From the NCBI GenBank assembly GCA_947652805.1, contig CANTEM010000039.1:1-8309 (forward strand): 8,309 nucleotides of DNA, in the 5' to 3' direction. This DNA comes from an uncultured Clostridia bacterium. GTDB lineage: Bacteria; Bacillota; Clostridia; Oscillospirales; CAG-272. The translations under genes were made by a program, and so were the position numbers. Below, one piece after another: positions 1-6,279 of the stretch. Position 1 is the first letter of the stretch, and each line of letters starts with the position of its first letter. The notes beneath the pieces are model-generated. The model searched no databases and was not told where the DNA came from. It saw only the letters and a list, made by a program, of their open reading frames with translations.

Positions 1-1200
1 GCGGATATTATAGACAAGCTGGTGTGGACTGATAATTACGGGACATTTCACGGAATCCGGGATGTGGCGTCTGCTGCGGAGGATGGCAATATTGAAGCGA
101 TATCTGCGAGCACCCAGGGGATTTCTTTTGTTCCGGTAGATCGTATGGGCGCCCCTCTCTGCAATGCTGTCAGTTGGCTAGACATGCGGGCGCAGGATAT
201 GGCGGATCTGCTGCAAAACGCTTTCGGGAAAAGCACTATTTATGAAAAAACCGGCATAGAATGTGAGGCGGATTATTCTCTTCCAAAGCTTATGTGGCTT
301 GTGAAAAACGAGCCGGAAATATATGCCAGTGCAGATAAAATCCTGTTTCCTCTGGATTTTTTGAATTTGAAACTGTGCGGCAGAGCCGTATGTGATTATA
401 CGATAGCAGGCGGTACGATGCTGTATAATATCCGCGAAAAGCAGTGGGATAAACAGCTGCTGGACTTTGCGGGCATTGATCCGGATAAACTCCCGAAGGT
501 TGCCTGTATGGGAACGCCCCTCGGAGCGCTCCTGCCTGATGTAGCGGAGTATTGCGGCGTTCGCCCGGAATGTAAAGTGATTCTCGGGGGTCAGGATCAG
601 AAGCTTGCTGCGATCGGCGCCGGCATTCGTCCGGATGTGTGCACCGTATCTTTTGGAACGGCGACGGCAATTTCCAAGCTAAACAACGGCGTGTCCAACT
701 TTGTTGAAAAGACCACGCTCTTTCCGTTTGAAGAAGATACATATATATCGGAAATTCCCCTTTCCACAACCGGCGCGGCTTTGCGCTGGCTTGTGAAAAC
801 CATGTGCCCGGATAAATCTTATAGGGAAATAGATCAGCTGGCGTTGCTGTCCGCACCGGGCGCAGGCGGCGTTACCTTTGAAACGGATCTGACTGTGGGC
901 GGCAGGCTTTCCGGACTGATGCTGTCCACTACTTTATCGGATATCATTTATGCCCTGTTTGAAGGGGTGTCGCGGGATATCAGCAATGCTGTTGCCCGTC
1001 TTGGCGGTGCAGAGGAGCTGCTCGTGTTCGGCGGGGGCGCAAAAAGTGATATCTGGTGTGAAATTCTTTCCCGGATTTGCCGAACGCCGGTTTCGATTTT
1101 AGAAACGCCGGAAACGGCGGCGCTGGGGGCGGCAGTACTTGCTTCCGGAAGAAAGGTGCCTCCGGCGAGGGTAAAAAAGCAAATTCACTGTGTGGGCTAA
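1..1200 (+). CDS. FGGY-family carbohydrate kinase, 5'-truncated by the window edge
   Basis: ATP-dependent sugar or polyol kinase of the FGGY family (xylulokinase/glycerol kinase fold), cytosolic. The frame is open from base 1. The GTG at 22 is only an internal codon, because the N-terminal nucleotide-binding loop (DxGT type) that every FGGY kinase needs is missing; by comparison with xylulokinase about 40 residues lie upstream. Counting from base 1, the substrate-domain motif STQG is near residues 37-40 and SWLDMRA near 58-64. A GGQDQ motif carries the likely catalytic Asp near residue 199, followed by the ATP-site SFGTAT near 217-222. The C-terminal FGGY signature with FGGGAKSDIW is near 343-352. 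The region between ATP site and signature is compact, so the full protein (about 440 residues) would be shorter than the usual 480-520. The substrate is not identifiable; xylulokinase is only the nearest general type. It is first of the visible operon, 44 bases before the NagB-like gene. Confidence 0.88.
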   Translation, partial: ADIIDKLVWTDNYGTFHGIRDVASAAEDGNIEAISASTQGISFVPVDRMGAPLCNAVSWLDMRAQDMADLLQNAFGKSTIYEKTGIECEADYSLPKLMWLVKNEPEIYASADKILFPLDFLNLKLCGRAVCDYTIAGGTMLYNIREKQWDKQLLDFAGIDPDKLPKVACMGTPLGALLPDVAEYCGVRPECKVILGGQDQKLAAIGAGIRPDVCTVSFGTATAISKLNNGVSNFVEKTTLFPFEEDTYISEIPLSTTGAALRWLVKTMCPDKSYREIDQLALLSAPGAGGVTFETDLTVGGRLSGLMLSTTLSDIIYALFEGVSRDISNAVARLGGAEELLVFGGGAKSDIWCEILSRICRTPVSILETPETAALGAAVLASGRKVPPARVKKQIHCVG

Positions 1201-1217
1201 GCACAGATTAATTTGAA

Positions 1218-1223
1218 TATAAT
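1218..1223 (+). promoter_or_regulatory. possible -10 hexamer (weak internal promoter)
   Basis: A perfect TATAAT lies in the AT-rich 44-base gap before the NagB-like gene, 21 bases ahead of its ATG. No recognisable -35 hexamer sits 16-18 bases upstream, where the sequence is the end of the kinase gene. TG lies two bases upstream of the hexamer rather than the one base of an extended -10. It may be chance in an AT-rich spacer. Confidence 0.22.
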
Positions 1224-1232
1224 TTTTATTTT

Positions 1233-1238
1233 AAGGAG
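1233..1238 (+). promoter_or_regulatory. strong ribosome binding site AAGGAG
   Basis: AAGGAG six bases before the ATG at 1245 fixes the start of the NagB-like gene. It is the best Shine-Dalgarno match in the window, so this gene may be translated more strongly than its neighbours. Confidence 0.8.
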
Positions 1239-1244
1239 AATCAC

Positions 1245-2177
1245 ATGTTTAATTTTGAACCGGCTCCGTATGTGCCGTACAGAAACAAAGAAATTTTGGA
1301 AAAATGCCGTAATATCAAGCGTGAAGATATGGAAAAACACCCGAATCCCAATTTCCGGATTCATGTTGTGCCCGATGTAGGCGGAATATGGGTGGGAGAT
1401 ATGGTAGCAAGAATGGTGCGCTCCGATCTGCTAGATGAAAAACTGGTTATGATTTGCCCCAATCCATGTCCGCTGACCTACCTGGCTGTTGCGGAAGCAG
1501 TCAACCGGCTGAATGTAAACTGCCGCAATGTACATATCTTTTGTATGGATGAATGGGCGGATCAGGACGGAAATATTGCGCCACTGGATTATCCCGCAGG
1601 CTTTGCACACAGCAACATGAAGTATTTTTACGGTAAGATCCGGGAAGATCTGCGTATGCCATTGGAACAGTTCCACTACTTTACAAATGAAAATATCAAC
1701 GACTATTCCAAGATGATCAGCGATTGTGGAGACGGCGGCGCAGATGTTTGCTATTCCGGTCCTGGCTGGACAGGACACATCGCTTTTATCGACCCCTGTA
1801 CTCCTGAATTCGGATGTCCTCCCATTAAGGAATATCTGAATATGGAAGCAAGAATTGTAACGCTTCATCCCATGACAATTTTGCAGAATTCTCTCCACGG
1901 CTGTTTCGGCTGCTCCGGTGATATTGCCAATGTGCCGCCCAAAGCTGCAACGATCGGTCCTCTGGATGTGAAAAATTCCAAAAACCGTTTGGAAATGCAT
2001 GATCTGACTACAATGGGAACCATGTCCTCCTGGCTGCGGATGACCTCCCGTTTGGTGCTTTACGGGGAAGTAACGCCGCTGGTACCTTCCTCTATGCTCC
2101 AGCTTATGGATACGGACGTATACGTTTCCGAAGCAATCGCACAGCCTTTTGAATGCTGGGAAACTGTCGGATATTGA
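1245..2177 (+). CDS. NagB/6-phosphogluconolactonase-fold protein, divergent glucosamine-6-phosphate deaminase-like
   Basis: 310-residue cytosolic protein of the NagB/RpiA/6-phosphogluconolactonase superfamily. In NagB this fold converts glucosamine-6-phosphate to fructose-6-phosphate plus ammonia. The family-defining pieces are visible: MDEW at 101-104 matches MDEY, which holds the NagB general base (Asp72 in E. coli). GWTGHIAFIDP at 174-184 matches GNDGHIAFNEP, with the ring-opening His kept as His178. Several key positions differ. The NagB Asp141 position is Thr176, the Glu148 position is Asp183, and the phosphate-loop PTGGTP is replaced by a PNPCP stretch near 72-76. About 35 extra N-terminal residues make it longer than the usual ~266. 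It most likely acts as an isomerase, deaminase or lactonase on an amino sugar or sugar acid other than glucosamine-6-phosphate. A NagA-like gene follows after 7 bases, so the two products probably act in sequence. Family placement is firm; the reaction is not. Confidence 0.82.
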   Translation: MFNFEPAPYVPYRNKEILEKCRNIKREDMEKHPNPNFRIHVVPDVGGIWVGDMVARMVRSDLLDEKLVMICPNPCPLTYLAVAEAVNRLNVNCRNVHIFCMDEWADQDGNIAPLDYPAGFAHSNMKYFYGKIREDLRMPLEQFHYFTNENINDYSKMISDCGDGGADVCYSGPGWTGHIAFIDPCTPEFGCPPIKEYLNMEARIVTLHPMTILQNSLHGCFGCSGDIANVPPKAATIGPLDVKNSKNRLEMHDLTTMGTMSSWLRMTSRLVLYGEVTPLVPSSMLQLMDTDVYVSEAIAQPFECWETVGY

Positions 2178-2184
2178 TTTAACA

Positions 2185-3273
2185 ATGAAAGAAACATATA
2201 CCTTATACGGAACGGTTGTCACAGGTGGCCGCATCGTTGAAAACGGTGCAGTCGCTGTGGAAAACGGAACGATTTTATATGCCGGGGCAAGGGAGCAGGC
2301 TCCTGTAACCGGCGAGGTGGAGGATCTGACTGGATTGTACATTCTTCCTGGGTTTATTGATATTCACTGCCACGCCGGCGGGGAGGTTTGGTGCTATGAG
2401 GATCCCCGCGCTGTGGCTGCGTATCAGCTACAGCACGGCACAACAGGGCTTTGCTGTACTTTATATAGGGACCTTGGAATAAACGGCATTTTGACAGCAC
2501 AGGAAAGAATTAAAGCTGCAATGCAGGATTCGCCCAGTATTTTGGGCGTTCATCTGGAAGGACCGTATCTCAATCCCAAGTATGGAGCCAAGCCTTCCGA
2601 AGACCCGATTACTGCCGATCCAAAGGAGTATATGCCTCTTTTGGAAACGGGCATTGTCCGGCACGTAACCTTTGCTCCTGAAGTGGAGGGGACAGACCGG
2701 TTCCTTGCAGATCTTCTCCGTCATGGAATCGTAGGTTCGATCGGACACAGCGAGGCTTCTCCCGAGGCAGTGCGCCGTGCGGCGGATGGGGGCGCCCAGT
2801 GTGTGACCCATTTGTTTGACGCTACCGGTGCCAGTATTTCCCCCACCAGGTGGGACGGTACCATTGAAACAGATTTTAATGCTGCTGCGCTTCTCTGCGA
2901 TGATTTATACTATGAGATTATTTGCGATTCCAGGGGTGTGCATGTCCGCAGGGAACTATTGCAGCTTACGAAAAAGCTGGTAGGCGCATCCCGCATCATC
3001 GGAATTACCGATGCGTGCGGCGGTCCCGGAGGGGACGGCGATGTGAACTTTGAGGACGGAGAACTGAACGGCAGCAAGCTGACTATGGATCAGGTTGCGA
3101 AAAATTTCTATGCTGCCGGATTTTCTCTTCCGGAAATTGCAATGGTAACGGCAGGAAATGCTGCAAAATTGCTTGGAATATACGGTGAGACAGGGTCTCT
3201 TGAGCGGGGAAAACGGGCGGATATCGTAGCGCTTGAGGGGGACTTTACCGTAAAGCGCGTCTATAAGGCGTAA
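2185..3273 (+). CDS. NagA-like amidohydrolase (N-acetylglucosamine-6-phosphate deacetylase family)
   Basis: 362-residue metal-dependent amidohydrolase of the NagA type, which removes the N-acetyl group from amino sugar phosphates in the cytosol. Domains: a small beta-sandwich (about 1-53 plus the C-terminal end, with GSLERGKRADIVALEGDF near 337-354) around a TIM barrel. Metal and catalytic residues visible: HCH (His61, His63) after PGFIDI, Glu125 in HLEGPY, His188 in GHSEA, His209 in THLFD, His253 in GVHV and Asp276 in GITDA. The HxH suggests a binuclear site like B. subtilis NagA, unlike the single-metal E. coli enzyme. The family's THL(F/Y)NAM motif, part of the sugar-phosphate pocket, reads THLFDATGA here, so the substrate may differ. 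I chose ATG 2185 over the in-frame TTG at 2149: it gives a normal N-terminus and avoids overlap with the preceding gene. No good Shine-Dalgarno precedes it, so translation is probably coupled to the upstream gene, whose stop lies 7 bases before. Confidence 0.85.
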   Translation: MKETYTLYGTVVTGGRIVENGAVAVENGTILYAGAREQAPVTGEVEDLTGLYILPGFIDIHCHAGGEVWCYEDPRAVAAYQLQHGTTGLCCTLYRDLGINGILTAQERIKAAMQDSPSILGVHLEGPYLNPKYGAKPSEDPITADPKEYMPLLETGIVRHVTFAPEVEGTDRFLADLLRHGIVGSIGHSEASPEAVRRAADGGAQCVTHLFDATGASISPTRWDGTIETDFNAAALLCDDLYYEIICDSRGVHVRRELLQLTKKLVGASRIIGITDACGGPGGDGDVNFEDGELNGSKLTMDQVAKNFYAAGFSLPEIAMVTAGNAAKLLGIYGETGSLERGKRADIVALEGDFTVKRVYKA

Positions 3274-3295
3274 AAGAAAAGATAATGATACAGAA

Positions 3296-3308
3296 CGGCT
3301 GAACGCCG
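3296..3308 (+). other. small hairpin upstream of the ceramidase-like gene
   Basis: CGGC-(5-base loop)-GCCG, a 4 bp GC stem in the 55-base gap, 20 bases before the ATG at 3329. No U-tract follows. By itself it is weak and could be chance, but its position resembles the stronger hairpins before the dehydrogenase and Gfo/Idh/MocA genes. Confidence 0.25.
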
Positions 3309-3311
3309 GGG

Positions 3312-3317
3312 AAAGGA
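3312..3317 (+). promoter_or_regulatory. ribosome binding site AAAGGA deciding the start at 3329
   Basis: AAAGGA lies 11 bases before ATG 3329. The nearer ATG at 3318 is almost touching it and opens a three-codon frame that ends in TGA overlapping the real start. The in-frame TTG at 3326, directly before the ATG, is a less likely initiator. Confidence 0.5.
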
Positions 3318-3328
3318 ATGATTTTTTG

Positions 3329-4594
3329 ATGCTGAAAGCAGGTACCTCACTGATTGATATTTCTCCGAAACCGGGGATCCCAATGGCGGGATATCCCCAC
3401 TGTCCGCGCCCGAATATCGGAATACATGATCCCCTTTACTGTGCGGCATTGTATTTGAATAACGGCAAAGACGAAATTATAATGGTTACGATGGATCTTT
3501 TGTTTTTCGGCAAGAAGTATTGCCGGCAGATCCGTGAGAAAATCGGAAAAAACATTATGTTTACAACGTCCCACACCCATTCCGGTCCCTGGTCGTCCAC
3601 ACCGCTTGCTTCTGAAATTGCAGAAGGCTGCTTTGACGATGAACGCTATATTGCCGAACTGCTTCCCAAAGTAGAAAGCTGTATCCGCGAAGCCATGACC
3701 AACACATTTGAAGCGAAAATCGGCACTGGGATCGGATACTGCGGCGGTGAGCAGGGAATCGGCGGAAACCGCCGTGCCAAGGACGGTTTGCAGGATCCCA
3801 GCGTAAATGTGATTGCGGTCAAGGACATGCAGGATACGGTACGGGGCGTGTTGCTCAATTATGCGCTGCACCCCACATATCTGCACGCGGAAAATTTATA
3901 CGTAACTGCCGACTATCCCGGATATATTCGCAGATATATCCGTTATGCATACCCGGACGCAGTCTTTATGTTTGCCCAGGGCACCAGCGGAAACCAGTCC
4001 TCCCGGTATTTCCGTACCGGTCAGGATTTTGAAGAAGCAGCCCGGGCAGGCACGACCCTCGGCGTAGAGGTGTACCATACCGTGGAGGGGCTGGAGTATA
4101 CACAGGATATTGACATCGTATTCAAAAATAAGGAGCTGGATCTGCCGGTGCGCAGCTTCCCCCCTGTAGAGGAAGCACGTGCTGAGATGGAACGGGCACG
4201 GAAAGCATTTGCTGAAATGCCGGACGATAATTATATCGAAAAGCGCAACTGCGAGCTTGCCATGTTCGGTGCTGAAAATGAATTTTATTATGCAGAGATG
4301 TCGGAAAACAGCGATGTTCGGGATGCAGAGCTGCCCTGCGAGGTGATGACCCTTCGCCTTGGCGATACGCTGATCTGCGGACTGCAAGGGGAAATCTTTG
4401 TGGAATATGGTTTAGAGTTGAAGGCCGCGTCTCCTTTTGAGAAAACCTTTGTATTTGAAGTGACCAACGGCACCCTGCCGGGTTATGTGTTCACGCCGGA
4501 AGCAATTGCAGAAGGCGGATATGAGGTAGGCACCTCTATTTTCACAGGAGAAGCAGGCAAAGCGATAGTGGACGGAATCAAAAGTTTGTTTTAA
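3329..4594 (+). CDS. neutral/alkaline ceramidase-family hydrolase without signal peptide
   Basis: 421-residue protein matching the catalytic N-terminal domain of neutral/alkaline non-lysosomal ceramidases (Zn-dependent amidases). Visible family features: AGTSLIDISPKPG at 4-16, a GYPHCPRPNIGIHDPLYCAAL segment spanning 21-41, and TSHTHSGP at 80-87 with the Zn-type histidines His82 and His84. Further features are HPTYL at 181-185 (third His), ADYPGYI at 194-200, QGTSGNQ at 217-223, QGEIFVEYG at 353-361 with Glu355, and LPGYVFTPEAIAEGGYEV at 383-400 supplying Tyr386 and Tyr398. These match the ligand set His/His/Glu/Tyr known from the Pseudomonas enzyme, so it is probably catalytically active. 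It lacks a signal peptide and the C-terminal Ig-like domain of secreted ceramidases (over 600 residues). It must therefore act in the cytosol, and in this operon more likely on an acylated sugar or sugar amide than on ceramide. Start ATG 3329. Substrate unknown. Confidence 0.85.
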   Translation: MLKAGTSLIDISPKPGIPMAGYPHCPRPNIGIHDPLYCAALYLNNGKDEIIMVTMDLLFFGKKYCRQIREKIGKNIMFTTSHTHSGPWSSTPLASEIAEGCFDDERYIAELLPKVESCIREAMTNTFEAKIGTGIGYCGGEQGIGGNRRAKDGLQDPSVNVIAVKDMQDTVRGVLLNYALHPTYLHAENLYVTADYPGYIRRYIRYAYPDAVFMFAQGTSGNQSSRYFRTGQDFEEAARAGTTLGVEVYHTVEGLEYTQDIDIVFKNKELDLPVRSFPPVEEARAEMERARKAFAEMPDDNYIEKRNCELAMFGAENEFYYAEMSENSDVRDAELPCEVMTLRLGDTLICGLQGEIFVEYGLELKAASPFEKTFVFEVTNGTLPGYVFTPEAIAEGGYEVGTSIFTGEAGKAIVDGIKSLF

Positions 4595-4609
4595 ATAATT
4601 CATATGGAT

Positions 4610-4628
4610 TCGGTCACTGCGTGACCGA
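4610..4628 (+). promoter_or_regulatory. hairpin before the short-chain dehydrogenase gene
   Basis: Perfect 7 bp inverted repeat TCGGTCA / TGACCGA around a 5-base loop CTGCG, in the gap between the ceramidase-like gene and the dehydrogenase gene, ending 14 bases before the ATG at 4643. No run of T follows on the + strand, so it is not a standard intrinsic terminator. It could be an mRNA-stabilising or processing hairpin, or a protein-binding palindrome. Confidence 0.5.
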
Positions 4629-4632
4629 GAAT

Positions 4633-4636
4633 GGAG
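4633..4636 (+). promoter_or_regulatory. ribosome binding site GGAG deciding the start at 4643
   Basis: GGAG six bases before ATG 4643. The alternative in-frame ATG at 4631 overlaps this site and has no Shine-Dalgarno of its own; it also abuts the hairpin that ends at 4628. Confidence 0.55.
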
Positions 4637-4642
4637 CGGTTT

Positions 4643-5440
4643 ATGAAACAGGCAAATATTATTGATCGGTTTCGGTTGGACGGCAAGGTTGCTCTGGTGA
4701 CCGGAGGCAGTGGATATTACGGCAAACAAATGGTGATTGCTCTGGCAGATGCGGGAGCAACCGTTTGCTGTGCTTCCCGGGGTGTGGACAAATGCCGGGA
4801 ATTTACAGATGCCTTGAACGCAGCCGGATATGATAAGGTGTATGCGGATCAGTACGATCAGGCAGACGAAGCAAGCATCAACGCACTGTTGGAGCGCATG
4901 GTAGCAAGAGACGGCAAAGTGGATATTTTGATAAATAACTCTGTGCTGCGTCCCATGCACAATTATGAGGGACCGGCTGCCGACTTTGCAAAATCCATGG
5001 AGGTAAATGCCACCGGTCTGTTTCTGATTTCCCGGGCGTTCGGAAATCAAATGGAGAAAAACGGGGGCGGAAGCATTATCAATATCGGTTCCTATATGGG
5101 CATTTGCGGATCGAACCCGTATCTGTATGAAGCAAATCCGGAAATGGACGCGATCGACGCGCCGGATTATTTCTATCACAAGGGCGGAATGCTCAATCTG
5201 ACCCGATTTTTGGCAGGACGCTACGGCAAGTCCGGCGTGCGCGTAAATTGCTTGAATTTGGGCGGACTTTTCAACAATCAGCCGGAGGAATTTCTGGAAC
5301 GCTATGCCAAAATGACGTATCTGGGCAGAATGGCAAATGAATCGGATATTCAGGGCGTTCTGGTATTTTTGGCTTCCGATGCTTCCGCTTATATAACCGG
5401 TACCAGTATCAATGTAGACGGCGGGTACACAGCAAGATAA
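4643..5440 (+). CDS. short-chain dehydrogenase/reductase (SDR)
   Basis: 265-residue classical SDR, an NAD(P)-dependent oxidoreductase acting on a hydroxyl or keto group of a sugar-like substrate in the cytosol. The Rossmann dinucleotide loop reads TGGSGYYG at 20-27, a variant of TGxxxGxG with Tyr in the middle glycine position. NNSV at 98-101 replaces the usual NNAG. The catalytic set is Asn122 (VNATG), Ser150 (NIGS), and Tyr176 and Lys180 in YFYHKGG. The C-terminal FLASDASAYITGTSINVDGG (242-261) is the standard SDR end. An insertion between Ser150 and Tyr176 and the LERYAKMTYLGRMA segment (218-231) recall, from memory, SDRs found in nonulosonic acid and flagellin-glycan clusters (PtmA-like). 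That resemblance is not proven. The start at 4643 is preferred over ATG 4631 because GGAG lies six bases upstream. It sits between the ceramidase-like and aldolase genes, so it may oxidise the sugar ahead of cleavage. Confidence 0.88.
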   Translation: MKQANIIDRFRLDGKVALVTGGSGYYGKQMVIALADAGATVCCASRGVDKCREFTDALNAAGYDKVYADQYDQADEASINALLERMVARDGKVDILINNSVLRPMHNYEGPAADFAKSMEVNATGLFLISRAFGNQMEKNGGGSIINIGSYMGICGSNPYLYEANPEMDAIDAPDYFYHKGGMLNLTRFLAGRYGKSGVRVNCLNLGGLFNNQPEEFLERYAKMTYLGRMANESDIQGVLVFLASDASAYITGTSINVDGGYTAR

Positions 5441-5491
5441 GCTTTAGGAATATGAACAAATCCGAAATGAATAAGGAATTTAGGTGAAAAT

Positions 5492-6277
5492 ATGGAATTC
5501 AACATGCGTCCAAGCCGCGTTCTGCGCCGTATGCGAGGTGGAAATGTGGCAACTTGTGTGAAAATAAACCTGAGCGATTTACGGGATGTGGAAATCGCTG
5601 CTATGAGCGGATTTGATTGCGTATGGGTGGATATGGAGCATATCCCAACGGATTATTCCTTTATTGAAAACGCTGTCCGCACCGCAAAATGCTATGATAC
5701 AGACGTGCTGACCCGGGTCAGCAAGGGCTGCTACAGCGATTATGTCCGCCCGTTGGAAGGGGATTCTACGGGAATTATGATTCCCCATGTAATGAGCCTT
5801 GCAGAGGCGAAACAGATCGTATACTATACGAAATTTCATCCTATCGGTCGCCGACCTATCGACGGCGGAAACGCAGACGGCAAATACTGTCTTGTAAACG
5901 AGGCGGATTATATCAAGCAGGCGAATGAAGAACGGTTCGTGATTATCCAGATCGAGGATCCGGAGCCTATGGAGGAACTGGAGGAAATCTGTGCGCTTCC
6001 GGGCATTGACATGATTTTCTTCGGTCCGGCAGATTTCAGCCAGGGCATCGGCAAACCCTATGAAACAGATCTTCCCGAAATTGAAGAGACCCGCAAAAAG
6101 ATCGCTGCCTGTGCTCGCAAACACGGCAAATGGGCGGGAACTGTGTGCGGTCCTGCTACCTTTGACGATTATGTGGAAATGGGTTATACTTTCCTGTCCT
6201 GTGGGGCGGATGTAGTCGGGCTTTCCCAGTATTATCAGAACATAACCCGGAATATAAGCGGAAGGCGGATCGTATAA
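5492..6277 (+). CDS. HpcH/HpaI-family (class II, metal-dependent) pyruvate aldolase
   Basis: 261-residue aldolase of the HpaI/GarL/RhmA type, cytosolic. Known members reversibly cleave 2-keto-3-deoxy (sugar) acids or 4-hydroxy-2-oxo acids into pyruvate plus an aldehyde. All expected active-site residues are seen at family spacing: His50 in VDMEHIP (general base, His45 in HpaI), Arg75 in LTRVS, and metal ligands Glu155 in IQIEDP and Asp181 in FGPADFS. The pocket segments IMIPHVMSLAEA (95-106) and HPIGRRP (116-122) are present; the family usually has PxGxRG at the second. Length is normal (HpaI about 250-265). AGGTG five bases before the ATG supports the start. The stop is two bases before the aldo/keto reductase start, so the two are translationally linked. 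Exact substrate cannot be assigned; its presence implies that the operon makes a 2-keto-3-deoxy or 4-hydroxy-2-keto acid and feeds pyruvate into central metabolism. Confidence 0.9.
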   Translation: MEFNMRPSRVLRRMRGGNVATCVKINLSDLRDVEIAAMSGFDCVWVDMEHIPTDYSFIENAVRTAKCYDTDVLTRVSKGCYSDYVRPLEGDSTGIMIPHVMSLAEAKQIVYYTKFHPIGRRPIDGGNADGKYCLVNEADYIKQANEERFVIIQIEDPEPMEELEEICALPGIDMIFFGPADFSQGIGKPYETDLPEIEETRKKIAACARKHGKWAGTVCGPATFDDYVEMGYTFLSCGADVVGLSQYYQNITRNISGRRIV

Positions 6278-6279
6278 AA

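Noticed and set aside
290..856. 188-codon minus-strand frame opposite the kinase gene
   Set aside because: No domain, Pro/Arg-rich composition typical of antisense frames, fully inside a well-supported kinase gene.
2149..2184. Upstream in-frame TTG start for the NagA-like gene
   Set aside because: It would add 12 residues overlapping the preceding gene without a Shine-Dalgarno; ATG 2185 gives the normal family N-terminus.
2233..2270. Repeated GAAAACGG at the start of the NagA-like gene as a regulatory repeat or cre-like site
   Set aside because: It encodes the repeated Glu-Asn-Gly of the NagA N-terminal beta-sandwich and does not fit the cre consensus in its second half.
1431..2342. 303-codon open frame on the minus strand, opposite the NagB-like gene
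   Set aside because: Its translation has no recognisable domain, and it lies antisense to a clear family member with a strong ribosome binding site. It is a shadow of codon bias.
4610..4628. Reading the hairpin as a rho-independent terminator
   Set aside because: No T-tract follows on the + strand and a co-directional gene starts 14 bases later.
4412..5179. 255-codon minus-strand frame spanning the end of the ceramidase-like gene and the dehydrogenase gene
   Set aside because: It crosses two real genes and their gap, and the translation shows no family features.
5452..5487. 11-codon leader frame (MNKSEMNKEFR) ending four bases before the aldolase start
   Set aside because: AGGAA is only one base from its ATG, too close for initiation, and the peptide shows no attenuator-like codon run. 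It could be chance in a short gap.
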